From Streptomyces sp. NBC_01717 (GTDB taxonomy: Bacteria; Actinomycetota; Actinomycetes; Streptomycetales; Streptomycetaceae): DNA of 64,000 bases. The notes beneath the pieces are model-generated. The model did no database searches. It saw only the letters and a list, made by a program, of their open reading frames with translations, and had not been told where the DNA came from. The translations under genes were made by a program, and so were the position numbers. Where the stretch lies: positions 6,076,001 to 6,140,000 of the forward strand of contig NZ_CP109178.1 in the NCBI RefSeq assembly GCF_036248255.1, given 5' to 3'. How positions within the stretch are numbered: the stretch's first letter is position 1; each line of letters starts with the position of its first letter. Positions 8,253 to 17,340 of this stretch are shown piece by piece.

Positions 8253-11074
8253 CGGGTGTCTCCTGCCCTGAGTTCGGTGATCGATCCACGGCGCCCGGCC
8301 CACCAGGCCTGTACGGCTGCCACGGTGGCGGCGAGGGCGACCACGCCGAGCGCCGGCAGCGCCAGCGACCACGGGTCGGCCCGCAGCGGAGCGGTATCGA
8401 GTGCGTCGGATCCGGTGCCGCTGGACAGCGCCAGCTGTACCAGGTCGACGCCGGGTGCCAGCAGGGCGATCGTCGACCAGCCGACGAGCAGTCCGCCGAC
8501 GGCGGCCAGCAGTGCCTGTGGCATCGCCTCGAGGCCGAGGAGCCGCCGGCCCTGCCGGAGAGTTAGGCCCATCGTCCGCAACCGGGCCAGCAGTGCGGTG
8601 CGTTCAGGTGCGGTCTGCAGCAGCGACAGCAGTACGGCGAGCAGTGCGTAGCCCGCGCCGGCCGCGATCGCCGCCGCGTAGATCCGCTCGGCGCCGGACT
8701 GCATGGGGGTGTCGACGAACGCCGCGCGCTCCTCGGACCGCAGCTGTACGGAGAACGTCGAGCCCGCCCGGTGCGCGGCCGCGCGCAGTGCCTTCGCGTC
8801 CGGGGAGCCGCCCGTGACCAGCAGGGTGGTGGTCTGCCGGTGGGTGAGGGACGCGGCGTCGACGATCAGGAAGCCGGCGCTGTCGACCGCCGGTGTGCGC
8901 GTCACCGTTCCGACGACGCGCACCTTGAAGTCCCCGGCCTGCGAGTTGATGTCGCGCGGCCGTCCGCCGAGCCGCTCGGCCACGGCCGGTGAGGCGAGGA
9001 CGGGCAGCACCCGGTCCTTCGACGGCAGCGTGCCCTTCCTGGGCGCCGCGCCGGCGGCCTTCAGCCGGTCTGCGGAAAAGGGTCCGAAACCGGTTGCGCG
9101 CGCCAGCTTCGCGTACGTCCCCGGATCGACACCGACCAGCGTGGTGCCCTTCGCGTCCTCGATGCCGGCGTCGTTGGACGGCAGCGGTACGCCGTACTCG
9201 ATCTGGATCGGCGCCACGTCCTGTACACCGCCCGCCTTCCGTACGTCCCGGACCAGCCGGTCCGGCAGCGGCATCGCATCGCCCTCGCCGCTGATCCGGG
9301 CGTCCGCACCGGTGGCCCGCACCGCCGCATCGTCCCGGGCGTCCGCGACGCCCGCCAGCACCGAGCCGCCGAACGCCGCCGTCGTCAGCGCGACCAGCAG
9401 CGCCAACAGGGCCGGTGCGCCGCTCACCGACGCGCGCCCGGCACGGGCCAGGGCGAGGAAGCCGACCGCGCCGCGCAACCGCGCGACGGTGCGGGAGGCG
9501 AGCCGCAGCGGCAGCGGGTACAGGCGGGCGAGGAGCAGCGCCGCGATCAGTCCGACCAGCACCGGAGCGGCGCTGACCAGGAAGTCCGTACCGCCGCCCG
9601 CGGCCGTACCGCGGCGGCGCAGCGCGGCGACCGCGCCGACGGCCAGCACCAGCACGGTGAGTTCGGCAACCGTGCGCCGCCGCGACGGGCGGGCGGTCAT
9701 CATGTCGTCGCGGGCGCCGTGCAGCTGTGGTCTGCGGTGAAGGAGCGTCGTACCCAGCGGCAGGGCGACACAGACCAGGACGGCGACGGCGGCGGCCCCG
9801 ACGACCGCGGGCCACAGCCGGGCAGGGCCGACGGCGGCGACGGCGAGCAGAAGACCGAGTGCCGCCGCGGGCACCACCGTCACCGCGGTCTCCGCGAGCA
9901 GCCGTCCGCCTATGCCGCGCAACGATCCGCCTCGTGAGCGCATCAGGGCCAGTTCGCCGTGGCGGCGGGCGGCGAGCAGGCCGCCGGTCATCAGCAGCAC
10001 GACGGCGGCGACGGCGCCGATCCCGACGGCGGCGACCGTGACGACCGGACTGATCGCCGAACGCAACGCGTCGTACCGGTTGAGGACCACGTCCAGATCG
10101 GTCGTCAGTGTCGCCGCCGGTCCGGCCAGCGCACGGAGCTTCAGCAGCTCCGGGCCGCTCTCCAGAGAAGCCACCCGGGAACGGAGCCGGTCCACCTCGA
10201 GCGCGGTGAGCCGGGAGGCGTCCGGCGCGATCCGCCAGTACGGCTCGGGCGCACCGGTCGTGGAGAGCAGCGCGGGCGCCGCGTCCGGCGGCAGCAACAG
10301 GGCGGCTATCCAGTAGTAGAGCGGGGGACCCTTGGTGTTCGTCGGGACCAGCGCCGGGGTACGCAGCAGGCGCTCGAACGACCAGTAGGCGGCATCCGGA
10401 AGCTTCGGGGCGACTATGCCGGTGATCCGTACGGTCAGCGGCTCCTCGCCCCGGGTCGGTACCGCGATCGTCGAACCCACCTTGAGCCCCAGGGCCTTCG
10501 CGGTCCCTTCGGTGACCGCGGCCTCGACCTCCGTGGCGGTGGTGGTGACCTCGCCGTGGACGGTGGGCCAGGCGCCGTCGCGCAGCGTGGCGTGGGACGG
10601 CAGGGCCGAGGGGGTGGCGTACGTCAGCTTGGGATCGAGCCCATAGGGCCGGGGCAGCCATTTCTCCCCGGCGGCGATCGGCTCCGTCGTGCGGATGCCG
10701 TACGAGGACTGGAAGGCGTCGGCGCGCACCGGTTCGGGCAGCCCGGCCAGCACCTTGCGGTGGACCGCGCCGAGCGTCGCCTTGCGCACCGCGGCCGCGC
10801 GCTCCGCCTCTACTCCCAGGGCGGGCGGCGGAGCGGTCAGCTCCAGGACGCTGCGCCGGGGGTCCTCGACGACCAGGTCGTGGCGCAGCCCTTTGCTCTC
10901 GTACGTGTCGACGGCACGTGGGAACGCGGCGGCGAGGAACGCTGTGACCAGCACCAGCAACCCGAGCGCGCAGGCGGCCGCGGGCGCGGTACGCAGCCGG
11001 GTCCGGACCCACGGGGCACAGGCCGCGGCCCGGGCGACGCCTGCGGAACGGCCTCTGTCGGAACGTGAGCTCAT
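8249..11074 (-). CDS. FtsX-family ABC permease
   Basis: 941 aa integral membrane protein. One N-terminal helix (about residues 33-52) is followed by a large extracytoplasmic domain and a cluster of helices around residues 345-450. A second block with its own helices is near 490-570, another extracytoplasmic domain follows, and the last helices are near the C-terminus. This is the duplicated FtsX/MacB layout of type VII ABC systems, which transmit force rather than move solutes through the membrane. The stop overlaps the ATPase start. The gene follows the other permease after a single base. Likely cargo (lipoprotein, peptide or cell-wall enzyme) cannot be told. Confidence 0.85.
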   Translation of the reverse strand: MSSRSDRGRSAGVARAAACAPWVRTRLRTAPAAACALGLLVLVTAFLAAAFPRAVDTYESKGLRHDLVVEDPRRSVLELTAPPPALGVEAERAAAVRKATLGAVHRKVLAGLPEPVRADAFQSSYGIRTTEPIAAGEKWLPRPYGLDPKLTYATPSALPSHATLRDGAWPTVHGEVTTTATEVEAAVTEGTAKALGLKVGSTIAVPTRGEEPLTVRITGIVAPKLPDAAYWSFERLLRTPALVPTNTKGPPLYYWIAALLLPPDAAPALLSTTGAPEPYWRIAPDASRLTALEVDRLRSRVASLESGPELLKLRALAGPAATLTTDLDVVLNRYDALRSAISPVVTVAAVGIGAVAAVVLLMTGGLLAARRHGELALMRSRGGSLRGIGGRLLAETAVTVVPAAALGLLLAVAAVGPARLWPAVVGAAAVAVLVCVALPLGTTLLHRRPQLHGARDDMMTARPSRRRTVAELTVLVLAVGAVAALRRRGTAAGGGTDFLVSAAPVLVGLIAALLLARLYPLPLRLASRTVARLRGAVGFLALARAGRASVSGAPALLALLVALTTAAFGGSVLAGVADARDDAAVRATGADARISGEGDAMPLPDRLVRDVRKAGGVQDVAPIQIEYGVPLPSNDAGIEDAKGTTLVGVDPGTYAKLARATGFGPFSADRLKAAGAAPRKGTLPSKDRVLPVLASPAVAERLGGRPRDINSQAGDFKVRVVGTVTRTPAVDSAGFLIVDAASLTHRQTTTLLVTGGSPDAKALRAAAHRAGSTFSVQLRSEERAAFVDTPMQSGAERIYAAAIAAGAGYALLAVLLSLLQTAPERTALLARLRTMGLTLRQGRRLLGLEAMPQALLAAVGGLLVGWSTIALLAPGVDLVQLALSSGTGSDALDTAPLRADPWSLALPALGVVALAATVAAVQAWWAGRRGSITELRAGDTR

Positions 11075-11075
11075 G

Positions 11076-14000
11076 TCAGTTGTCCCCCTGGTGGCGCAAC
11101 GAAGTCACCGGGTCGGCGCGGCGCAGGGCGATCGCCGCCACGATCAGCAGCGGCAGCGCGGCGACGCCCGCCAGCAGTGCGGCGACCTGCCCGGCCGGCA
11201 GCTGCACCAGTACGGGCGGCACCGGCTGGGCGGCCTGCCCGGTCAGCACGATGAGTGGCACGACGGCCCTGGTCAGTACGGCCCCGAGCGCGAACCCGAC
11301 CAGCAGCGCGATGGCGATCAGCACGCCCTGCTCGGCGGCGATCATCCGGGCCGGCCCGCGGCGCGGTGCCCCCAGCGCCCGCAGCACGGCGAATTCGGCG
11401 GACCGTTCGCGCTGCGATCCGACAGCGCTCACCGCGAAGCCGACCGCTGCCAGCGCGGCGGCGACGACCGCCACAGCGAGCAGCGCGGACTGCGGCCCGG
11501 CGCCCAGCGGGTCGCCCAGCAGATCCCGGGCCACCTCGTCGCGGACGAGGACCTGCGCGGGGTCGGTGTCGGGCTGCGCACGGAGAGCGGCGGCGACCTT
11601 CCCGGCCTGGCCCGGGTCGGTGCTCAGCCACCATTCGGTGGCGGTGAGGACCGCGTCCGGGCGGTCTGCGAAGACCTGGCCGAGGGCCCTGAGGTCGAGC
11701 AGCAGCGCGCCGCCGTCCCGGAGCCGGGACGTCTCGGCGGCAGCGGCGGTGGCGACGCCCGGCCCGGTGGTGGGCAGCTGACGGGCCGTCCGCACGATCT
11801 TCACCCGGACCGTTTCGCCGGCCAGCGTGACATCGACTTCCTGCCCCGGCTTCGCCCCGGACGCCTTCAGATAGGCGTCGGTGGCGACCCCGCGGAGCGG
11901 CGGGGCCTCGGCGCGGGGCGCAGCGGCCCGCAGATTGAGGGTCGGCACCCCGTAGCCCGTGTCCTCGACCGAAACGGACCCGGTGTCGTATCGGAGCGTC
12001 AGCGGGTCCCGGTCGGAGGCGGTCGCGTGGACGGCGGCGCCCGGCTGCGTCTCGTTGAGCAGACTGGTGGTCAGGGCACCCTGCCAGTCGAACCCGGCCG
12101 GAACGGGGACCGGCCGCTCGGTGCCGTCCGCGGTCAGGGTCCGCAGCCGGCTCACGGTGAGCAGGTGCGTCTCGGCATGCTCGACGGGCTGCCTGCTGTC
12201 CAGCTCGAACCCGGTCACGGCCAGCTCACCGGCGGCCGCCACCGCGAGCGACAGGGGATGCGCCCGGCCGTCGGCCGGTACGGGGCCGACGAGCACCTGG
12301 TACGGCAGGCCGTAGCGGTCCTCCAGCTCCACGGTGACCAACGGGACCATGCCGGACGGCGACGCCCGGTGCGGTGCGGAGGGCACGGTGATCCGCAGGT
12401 CGAACCGGATCTCCCTGCTGCCCTTCGGCAGCAGCAGACCGGTCCGGGCGGTCTTCGGCGGTTCGAGCGCGCTGAGCAGCCGGTCCACCGGTTCGCCGGC
12501 GAGATCGTCGCGCATCAGCATCCGCTCGTCGGCGTGCGCGGTGTCCAGAGCGACCACATCCGCCGTGCGGTCGCCGGACAGATCCACCTTCGTACGGAAC
12601 GCGGGCGCCGCCTCCCGTACCCCCGGCAGCTGTGCGTACGCCCCGGCCTTCGCCGGATCGCCGTTGATTCCGCCGACCATGCGCACCGACGTGCCGGTCC
12701 TGAAGTCGGCCTGGTCGCCCTGCGAACGATCCCAGGAGGCGCTCTGCCCGATCGCCAGCATCCCCATCGCGGAAGCCAGGACCAGCAGCAGCACCGGTCC
12801 GGCGCCGCGCAGCGGACGGCGGCTGAACTGCCAGCCGGCCAGCGCGGTGGACAGCCCCCGACCGCCCGCCGCACGACGTTCCGCCAGCCTGGCCGCGGGC
12901 GGCAGCAGCCGCAGCGTCAGCACGGTGCCCGCGAGCAGCAGCAGCGCGGGTGCGGCGACGAGCAGCGGGTCGACGCCGAGATCGCCCTCCCGGTCACCGC
13001 TGAGCGCACCGCTGCCGGAGCTCCCGGTCTGCCGGTCGAGCTGCCAGTACGCCACCGCAGCGATCAGCAGCAGTCCGATGTCGGCGCCCGCGCGCACCGG
13101 CCCGGGCAGCGCGGCGGCCCGGGTGCGGCTGCGCGCCCCCGCGCTTGCGGCCAGCGCGGGGGCGACGACGGCCAGTGCACAGGCCAGCGCGACGGCGGCG
13201 GCCACCAGCCACACGGTGCCGGTCGCGCCCGCGTCGAGCCGCAGCCCGAGCCGGGTCAACTCACTGCGGTCCGCCAGCAGCCGGGTCAGCGGCCCGGCCA
13301 GCAGCGGGGCGATGACGGCGGCGGGCAGCGCCAGCAGCAGCGCCTCGATCGCGGCGAGCGAGGTGATCCGTCCGCGCGAACCGCCGCGGGCCCGCAGCAG
13401 TTCCGTCTCCCCGCCGCGCTCACTGCTCAGCAACCGGGCCACGAGCAGCAGCGCATAACCGGCGAGCAGCACCAGCTGCACGGCGACGATCATCAGGGTC
13501 GAACGGGACACCAGCAGCGCCCGGTCGATCTGGTCGAGGACGGTGGGCAGCGAGGTCTGCGCGAGGGCCCCGTCCTTGAACTCCGGGGAGGCGAGGAGCG
13601 CCTTCGGGCCCCTGGTCGATGCGGTGTGCAGCGCCTGGATGCGGTCCGTGGTGACGGTACGGAAGTCTGCGACGGCCAGCCACGACATCTCGCCCGAGCT
13701 GATCCGCCCGGAGTCGAGCACGGCGGGATCGGTGAGCAGCGGACCGTATGTGGTGAAGACGACCTTGCGGATGCCGCGCCCGCCGAGCTCGTCCAACTGC
13801 CAGTACGGGTCGGCCTGGTCGGCCGCCTTGTAGAGGCCGGTGATCAGGACCGGCAGCCTGGCGCCGTCGGCGAGCCGGTCGGTGAGCGTGAGTCGCGCGC
13901 CGGGCTTCAGCTTCAGGACATCGGCGGCGACGGAGGGCAGGGCCACCTCGACGGGGGCGCCGCTCCTCCCGCTCCCGGCGCCTGGCATGCGGCCGGCGGT

Positions 14001-14396
14001 GAGACGGACGCGGCTGCGGTCGAGCGAGGCGAACCGGGTGAGATCCGGATCGCCGCGCCGGGCCGCCGGAGCCTGCAGGCTGCGCGGCAGGGCGTACGGC
14101 CCCGAGGCCTTCAGCGTCCGTACGGTCACCGCCAGCCCGTCGAACGTCTCACGGGCGGCCTTGCGCGCGGTTGCGTCGGCCGCTTCCTGCTGCTCGCGCT
14201 CCACCTGCGCGGAGATGACGAGCGAGGCGGACGCGGCGGAACGGTGGGTGAGCGTGTGGCGCAGGGCCGCGTCGCCGATGGAGCCGGAGAAGGCGGTGAG
14301 TGCCGCCAGCACGGATGTGGTGAGCAGGACGGCCAGCACGGCTGCGGCGAGAAGGAGCCGATGCGCCCTCACCCGCAGAAAGACGAACCCCGTCAC
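11076..14396 (-). CDS. FtsX-family ABC permease, first gene of the operon
   Basis: 1106 aa, GTG start preceded by GAGGGGGCCAG. The N-terminal helix (LLLAAAVLAVLLTTSVLAALTA) and a large periplasmic-type domain come first, then FtsX helices, a central run of hydrophobic segments, a second extracytoplasmic domain and a C-terminal FtsX block with the SAEFAVLRALGAPRRG coupling region. It is probably the partner of the second permease, since the three genes are packed with 1-bp and 4-bp junctions. The 210-bp gap upstream (14397-14606) should hold the operon promoter. Confidence 0.85.
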   Translation of the reverse strand: MTGFVFLRVRAHRLLLAAAVLAVLLTTSVLAALTAFSGSIGDAALRHTLTHRSAASASLVISAQVEREQQEAADATARKAARETFDGLAVTVRTLKASGPYALPRSLQAPAARRGDPDLTRFASLDRSRVRLTAGRMPGAGSGRSGAPVEVALPSVAADVLKLKPGARLTLTDRLADGARLPVLITGLYKAADQADPYWQLDELGGRGIRKVVFTTYGPLLTDPAVLDSGRISSGEMSWLAVADFRTVTTDRIQALHTASTRGPKALLASPEFKDGALAQTSLPTVLDQIDRALLVSRSTLMIVAVQLVLLAGYALLLVARLLSSERGGETELLRARGGSRGRITSLAAIEALLLALPAAVIAPLLAGPLTRLLADRSELTRLGLRLDAGATGTVWLVAAAVALACALAVVAPALAASAGARSRTRAAALPGPVRAGADIGLLLIAAVAYWQLDRQTGSSGSGALSGDREGDLGVDPLLVAAPALLLLAGTVLTLRLLPPAARLAERRAAGGRGLSTALAGWQFSRRPLRGAGPVLLLVLASAMGMLAIGQSASWDRSQGDQADFRTGTSVRMVGGINGDPAKAGAYAQLPGVREAAPAFRTKVDLSGDRTADVVALDTAHADERMLMRDDLAGEPVDRLLSALEPPKTARTGLLLPKGSREIRFDLRITVPSAPHRASPSGMVPLVTVELEDRYGLPYQVLVGPVPADGRAHPLSLAVAAAGELAVTGFELDSRQPVEHAETHLLTVSRLRTLTADGTERPVPVPAGFDWQGALTTSLLNETQPGAAVHATASDRDPLTLRYDTGSVSVEDTGYGVPTLNLRAAAPRAEAPPLRGVATDAYLKASGAKPGQEVDVTLAGETVRVKIVRTARQLPTTGPGVATAAAAETSRLRDGGALLLDLRALGQVFADRPDAVLTATEWWLSTDPGQAGKVAAALRAQPDTDPAQVLVRDEVARDLLGDPLGAGPQSALLAVAVVAAALAAVGFAVSAVGSQRERSAEFAVLRALGAPRRGPARMIAAEQGVLIAIALLVGFALGAVLTRAVVPLIVLTGQAAQPVPPVLVQLPAGQVAALLAGVAALPLLIVAAIALRRADPVTSLRHQGDN

Positions 14397-14511
14397 CTGG
14401 CCCCCTCGACACTGTCACCCCGCACGCCCCCCGACGCTCCCAGGATGCTTTCAGAGCGCACCCACCTCTGGAAACCGCTTGCCCGTGCACCTTGATGGGA
14501 TCGTGACCGTT

Positions 14512-14533
14512 ATGCGGTGGCGGAGCACCGCAT
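14512..14533. terminator. hairpin between glbO and the FtsX operon
   Basis: Perfect 8-base arms ATGCGGTG / CACCGCAT around a 6-base loop, 74 bp after the leftward globin stop. It may end the globin transcript. As it also sits in the promoter region of the FtsX operon, an operator role is possible. Confidence 0.4.
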
Positions 14534-14606
14534 TCCGCACAGCACATGGGTATAAGAGGGGGAGAAAGGTACGGGACGGTAGAAAAGGGAGAACGGGGCT
14601 GGACCG

Positions 14607-15011
14607 TCAGCCCTCGGTGTTCACCATCGAGGCAGCGGCGTACGTGAGGTAGTCCCACAGCTGCCGCTCATGCTGCGGGGACAGCCCGAGCTCATCGAGA
14701 GCCACCCGCATCCGGCCCAGCCAGGCATCGTGCGCGGCCCGGTCCACCCGGAACGGGACGTGCCGCATCCGCAGCCGTGGGTGACCGCGCTGCTCGCTGT
14801 ACGTCCGGGGGCCACCCCAGTACTGGATCAGGAACAGCGTGAACCGCTCCTCGGCCGGCCCCAGATCCTCCTCCGGATACATCGGCCGCAGCAGCGGGTC
14901 CTCGGCAACCCCCTGGTAGAAGCGGTGGACCAGGCGCCGGAAGGTCTCCTCGCCGCCGACCTGCTCGTAGAAGGTCTGCTCCTGAAGCGTGTCGTGCGGA
15001 TTCTCTGTCAC
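14607..15011 (-). CDS. glbO: group II truncated haemoglobin (trHbO)
   Basis: 134 aa, GTG start. It matches the trHbO fold: FYQGV with the B10 Tyr (residue 32), PMYPEE with the CD1 Tyr (45), GGPRTYSEQRGHPRLRMRH with the proximal F8 His (84), and DAWL with the G8 Trp (97) diagnostic of group II. It binds haem and handles O2, NO or peroxide. The longer open frame upstream is antisense to the methyltransferase gene and is not counted. It is divergent from the methyltransferase gene across 111 bp that contain a 14-bp palindrome. Confidence 0.93.
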   Translation of the reverse strand: MTENPHDTLQEQTFYEQVGGEETFRRLVHRFYQGVAEDPLLRPMYPEEDLGPAEERFTLFLIQYWGGPRTYSEQRGHPRLRMRHVPFRVDRAAHDAWLGRMRVALDELGLSPQHERQLWDYLTYAAASMVNTEG

Positions 15012-15046
15012 CCGTCCATGGTCGCAGACGCACCGGCCGAGGACCT

Positions 15047-15060
15047 GGGTCCTAGGACCC
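15047..15060. promoter_or_regulatory. 14-bp perfect palindrome between divergent glbO and methyltransferase genes
   Basis: GGGTCCTAGGACCC reads the same on both strands and lies 36 bp from the glbO start and 63 bp from the methyltransferase start. Its central position between divergent genes fits an operator. No regulator is adjacent. Confidence 0.45.
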
Positions 15061-15122
15061 GGGCCCGGACAGCCGCTGTGCGCCTCGTCGCTTCCGGGGG
15101 GCGCGAGCGGGAGAGTGGAGGC

Positions 15123-16115
15123 ATGGGCCCATACCTGGATCAGTTCTCGGAGGCCGGCGCCGAGGCCCGGTGGGCGATGGTGCGGGAAATGGTCGCGCGC
15201 GGTGCGTTGAAGGACCCCGCCTGGCGTGCCGCGTTCGAGGAGGTGCCGCGCCATCTGTTCGTGCCGTACTACTTCGTTACCGGGACCGGCGGGCCCCAGC
15301 GGCTCTGGCGCGAGGACCCCGACCCGGCCCGGCGGGCCCGGTGGCTGCACGGGGCATACGCGGACGAGGCGCTGGCCACCCGGATCCGGGACGGTGAACT
15401 CGTCTCGTCGAGCAGTCAGCCGTCGCTGATGGCCCGGATGCTGGAGGAGCTGGAGATGACGGACGGCATGACCGTCCTGGAGATCGGTGCGGGCACCGGC
15501 TACAACGCCGCGCTGCTCGCCCACCGCCTCGGCGACGACGCGGTGACCACCATCGACCTCGATCCGGAGATCACGGAGTCGGCCCGCCGACATCTCGCGG
15601 CGGCCGGCCACCACCCGGCGGTGATCACCGGGGACGGGGCGCGGGGCTGCCCCGAGCGGGGCCCGTACGACCGGATCATCGCGACCTGCACCCTGCCGTC
15701 CGTACCGCAGGCATGGCTGGCGCAGTGCCGGCCGGGGGCGCGGATCCTGGCGCCGTTCGCCACCGGTCTGATCCTGCTGGGGGTGCGGGAGACTCCGCAC
15801 GGGAGGTGTGCCGAGGGGCGGTTCCTGTACACGCCCGCGTTCTTCGTGCCACTGCGCGGGGCGGTGCCGCCGGTGCGCCACCCGCACACCGCAGGACTGC
15901 CGAGGCGGGTGGCCGAGGACGAGTTGTTCCTGTTCATGCTGACGCTGACCGGGTCCACTCTCGACCCGCGCGAGGCCCTCTCCCTCTGGCAGCGGGAGGG
16001 GCGCCCCGAGCGGGCGAGGTTCGGCGTCACGGTCCGGGACGGGCGGCAGTGGGCCTGGCTGGACGACCCGGAGGGGCCGTACGCCTGGCCACTGCCCGCC
16101 GACCTCACGGACTGA
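15123..16115 (+). CDS. SAM-dependent methyltransferase, PCMT (L-isoaspartyl O-methyltransferase)-like
   Basis: 330 aa, ATG preceded by GAGTGGAG. The N-terminal part (VPRHLFVPYYF, residues 41-51, and SSSSQPSLMARML near 95-107) matches the substrate loop region of protein-L-isoaspartate methyltransferases. Motif I, VLEIGAGTGYN (118-128), and an acidic DLDPE follow. The C-terminal 110 residues are an extension seen in actinobacterial homologues. It may repair isoaspartyl damage, or methylate a peptide or small molecule; no RiPP precursor is seen nearby. It converges on the FHA gene with 9 bp between stops. Confidence 0.8.
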   Translation: MGPYLDQFSEAGAEARWAMVREMVARGALKDPAWRAAFEEVPRHLFVPYYFVTGTGGPQRLWREDPDPARRARWLHGAYADEALATRIRDGELVSSSSQPSLMARMLEELEMTDGMTVLEIGAGTGYNAALLAHRLGDDAVTTIDLDPEITESARRHLAAAGHHPAVITGDGARGCPERGPYDRIIATCTLPSVPQAWLAQCRPGARILAPFATGLILLGVRETPHGRCAEGRFLYTPAFFVPLRGAVPPVRHPHTAGLPRRVAEDELFLFMLTLTGSTLDPREALSLWQREGRPERARFGVTVRDGRQWAWLDDPEGPYAWPLPADLTD

Positions 16116-16124
16116 GCGTTCCGG

Positions 16125-17243
16125 TCAGCCGCGCCGGATGGTGATCGTCGTCCATGCCCCGACGTGCACCTGGTCGCCGTCCTGGAGCGGAACGGGGACG
16201 TAGGGCTGGATCGGGTCCTCGGCGCCGTTCAGCGTGGTGCCGTTCGTGGAGTTCTGGTCGACCACGGCCCAGCTTCCGTCGGGCTGCTGCACCAGCACCG
16301 CGTGCTGGTGCGAGACCCCCGGGTCCTCCGGCGGCACGGACAGATCGACATCGGGGGACTCGCCGGTGCTGTGCCGACGACGGCCGATGGTGACCTGGTT
16401 GCCGGTGAGTGGAAGGCGCTGCTCCGGGGAGTACGCGGGCAGGTTGAGCCCGGTCGCCTCGGGGCCGCTGCGCTGCATCATCGCCAGGAAGTACTCACGG
16501 TCCGGGGCGATGACCGCCGTCCAGTTCGCGGGAGCCTGGTTCGGGACCTGGCTCTGGAAGGGCGGCGGCTGCTGCTGCCTCGGTGCCTGCGGTGCCTGCG
16601 GTGCCTGGGGCTGCGAGGGCGGCGGCAGCATCCAGTCGTCACCGCCCGGCTGCTGGACCTGTGGCTGCGGCGGCGCGGTCTGCTGCTGGAAGGACGGCGG
16701 AGGCGGCGGACCCTGCCGCAGGAACGGGTTCGGCGGCTGCTGCGGACCCGGTCCAGGAGGACCCGGGTGGCTGCCGGGACCGGACAGCGGCTCGGCCGGA
16801 CGGTTCACCTGGGACGGCCGCGAGCTCTGGTATTCGAACGGATCGCGCTGCTGCGGCGGCGGAGGCGGAGGGCTTTGCTGCGCCTGGAAGCCGGGCGGCA
16901 GGTTCAGACCGGGCACCGGTCCGCCGGCACCCGGGCCACCTGGACCCCCGTGCTGCGGGGCCAGCGGGGTGTACGACGTCGCCGTGTTCGTGAGGAAGTT
17001 CCACCGGCACTCCTCGCAGAACGGCGCCATCGCCTCTCGCGGGGTGCGGCACTGCGGGCAGAGCTCCGCCTGCTGCGTCGCATCGGGGCCGGGGCCCTGC
17101 GGGTAGCCGTAACCGGGTGCGGGCGGCGGGGGAGGCGGCGGTGGGACTGCGCCCGCAGGCGCGCCCGCGCCGGCCATGCGATGGCCGCAGACCTCGCACC
17201 AGTCGTCGGAACCCGACTGGTGTCCGTTCGGGCAGGTCGGCAT
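16125..17243 (-). CDS. FHA-domain protein with two N-terminal zinc ribbons
   Basis: 372 aa, last gene of the PknG-type array. The start (complement of 17241-17243) follows GAGGGGGAAG; a longer in-frame start at 17336 has no such site. Ribbon 1 has C4, H8, C16, C19. Ribbon 2 has C62, C65, C76, C79. A 150-residue Pro/Gln-rich linker leads to a C-terminal FHA domain (about 265-372) with GRRR, SHQH and NSTNGTTLNG, the residues that hold phospho-threonine. It is therefore the likely reader of phosphorylation made by the linked kinase, comparable in role to GarA/OdhI but different in layout. Partner phosphosites are not known. Confidence 0.88.
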   Translation of the reverse strand: MPTCPNGHQSGSDDWCEVCGHRMAGAGAPAGAVPPPPPPPPAPGYGYPQGPGPDATQQAELCPQCRTPREAMAPFCEECRWNFLTNTATSYTPLAPQHGGPGGPGAGGPVPGLNLPPGFQAQQSPPPPPPQQRDPFEYQSSRPSQVNRPAEPLSGPGSHPGPPGPGPQQPPNPFLRQGPPPPPSFQQQTAPPQPQVQQPGGDDWMLPPPSQPQAPQAPQAPRQQQPPPFQSQVPNQAPANWTAVIAPDREYFLAMMQRSGPEATGLNLPAYSPEQRLPLTGNQVTIGRRRHSTGESPDVDLSVPPEDPGVSHQHAVLVQQPDGSWAVVDQNSTNGTTLNGAEDPIQPYVPVPLQDGDQVHVGAWTTITIRRG

Positions 17244-17340
17244 GTCGGCGCTTCCCCCTCTCCTCGTCCGGCCCCGGGGGCCGTCGTCTCTGTTGCTTCG
17301 CCAGGTCGCAGAGCCGGCCGGCTGCCGGTCGGCCATCAGG

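Noticed and set aside
10689-14495. Open frame of 1268 codons on the plus strand across the FtsX operon
   Set aside because: Composition is Gly/Arg/Gln/His-rich without domains. It is the antisense shadow of two permease genes whose protein sequence, ribosome sites and overlaps are clear.
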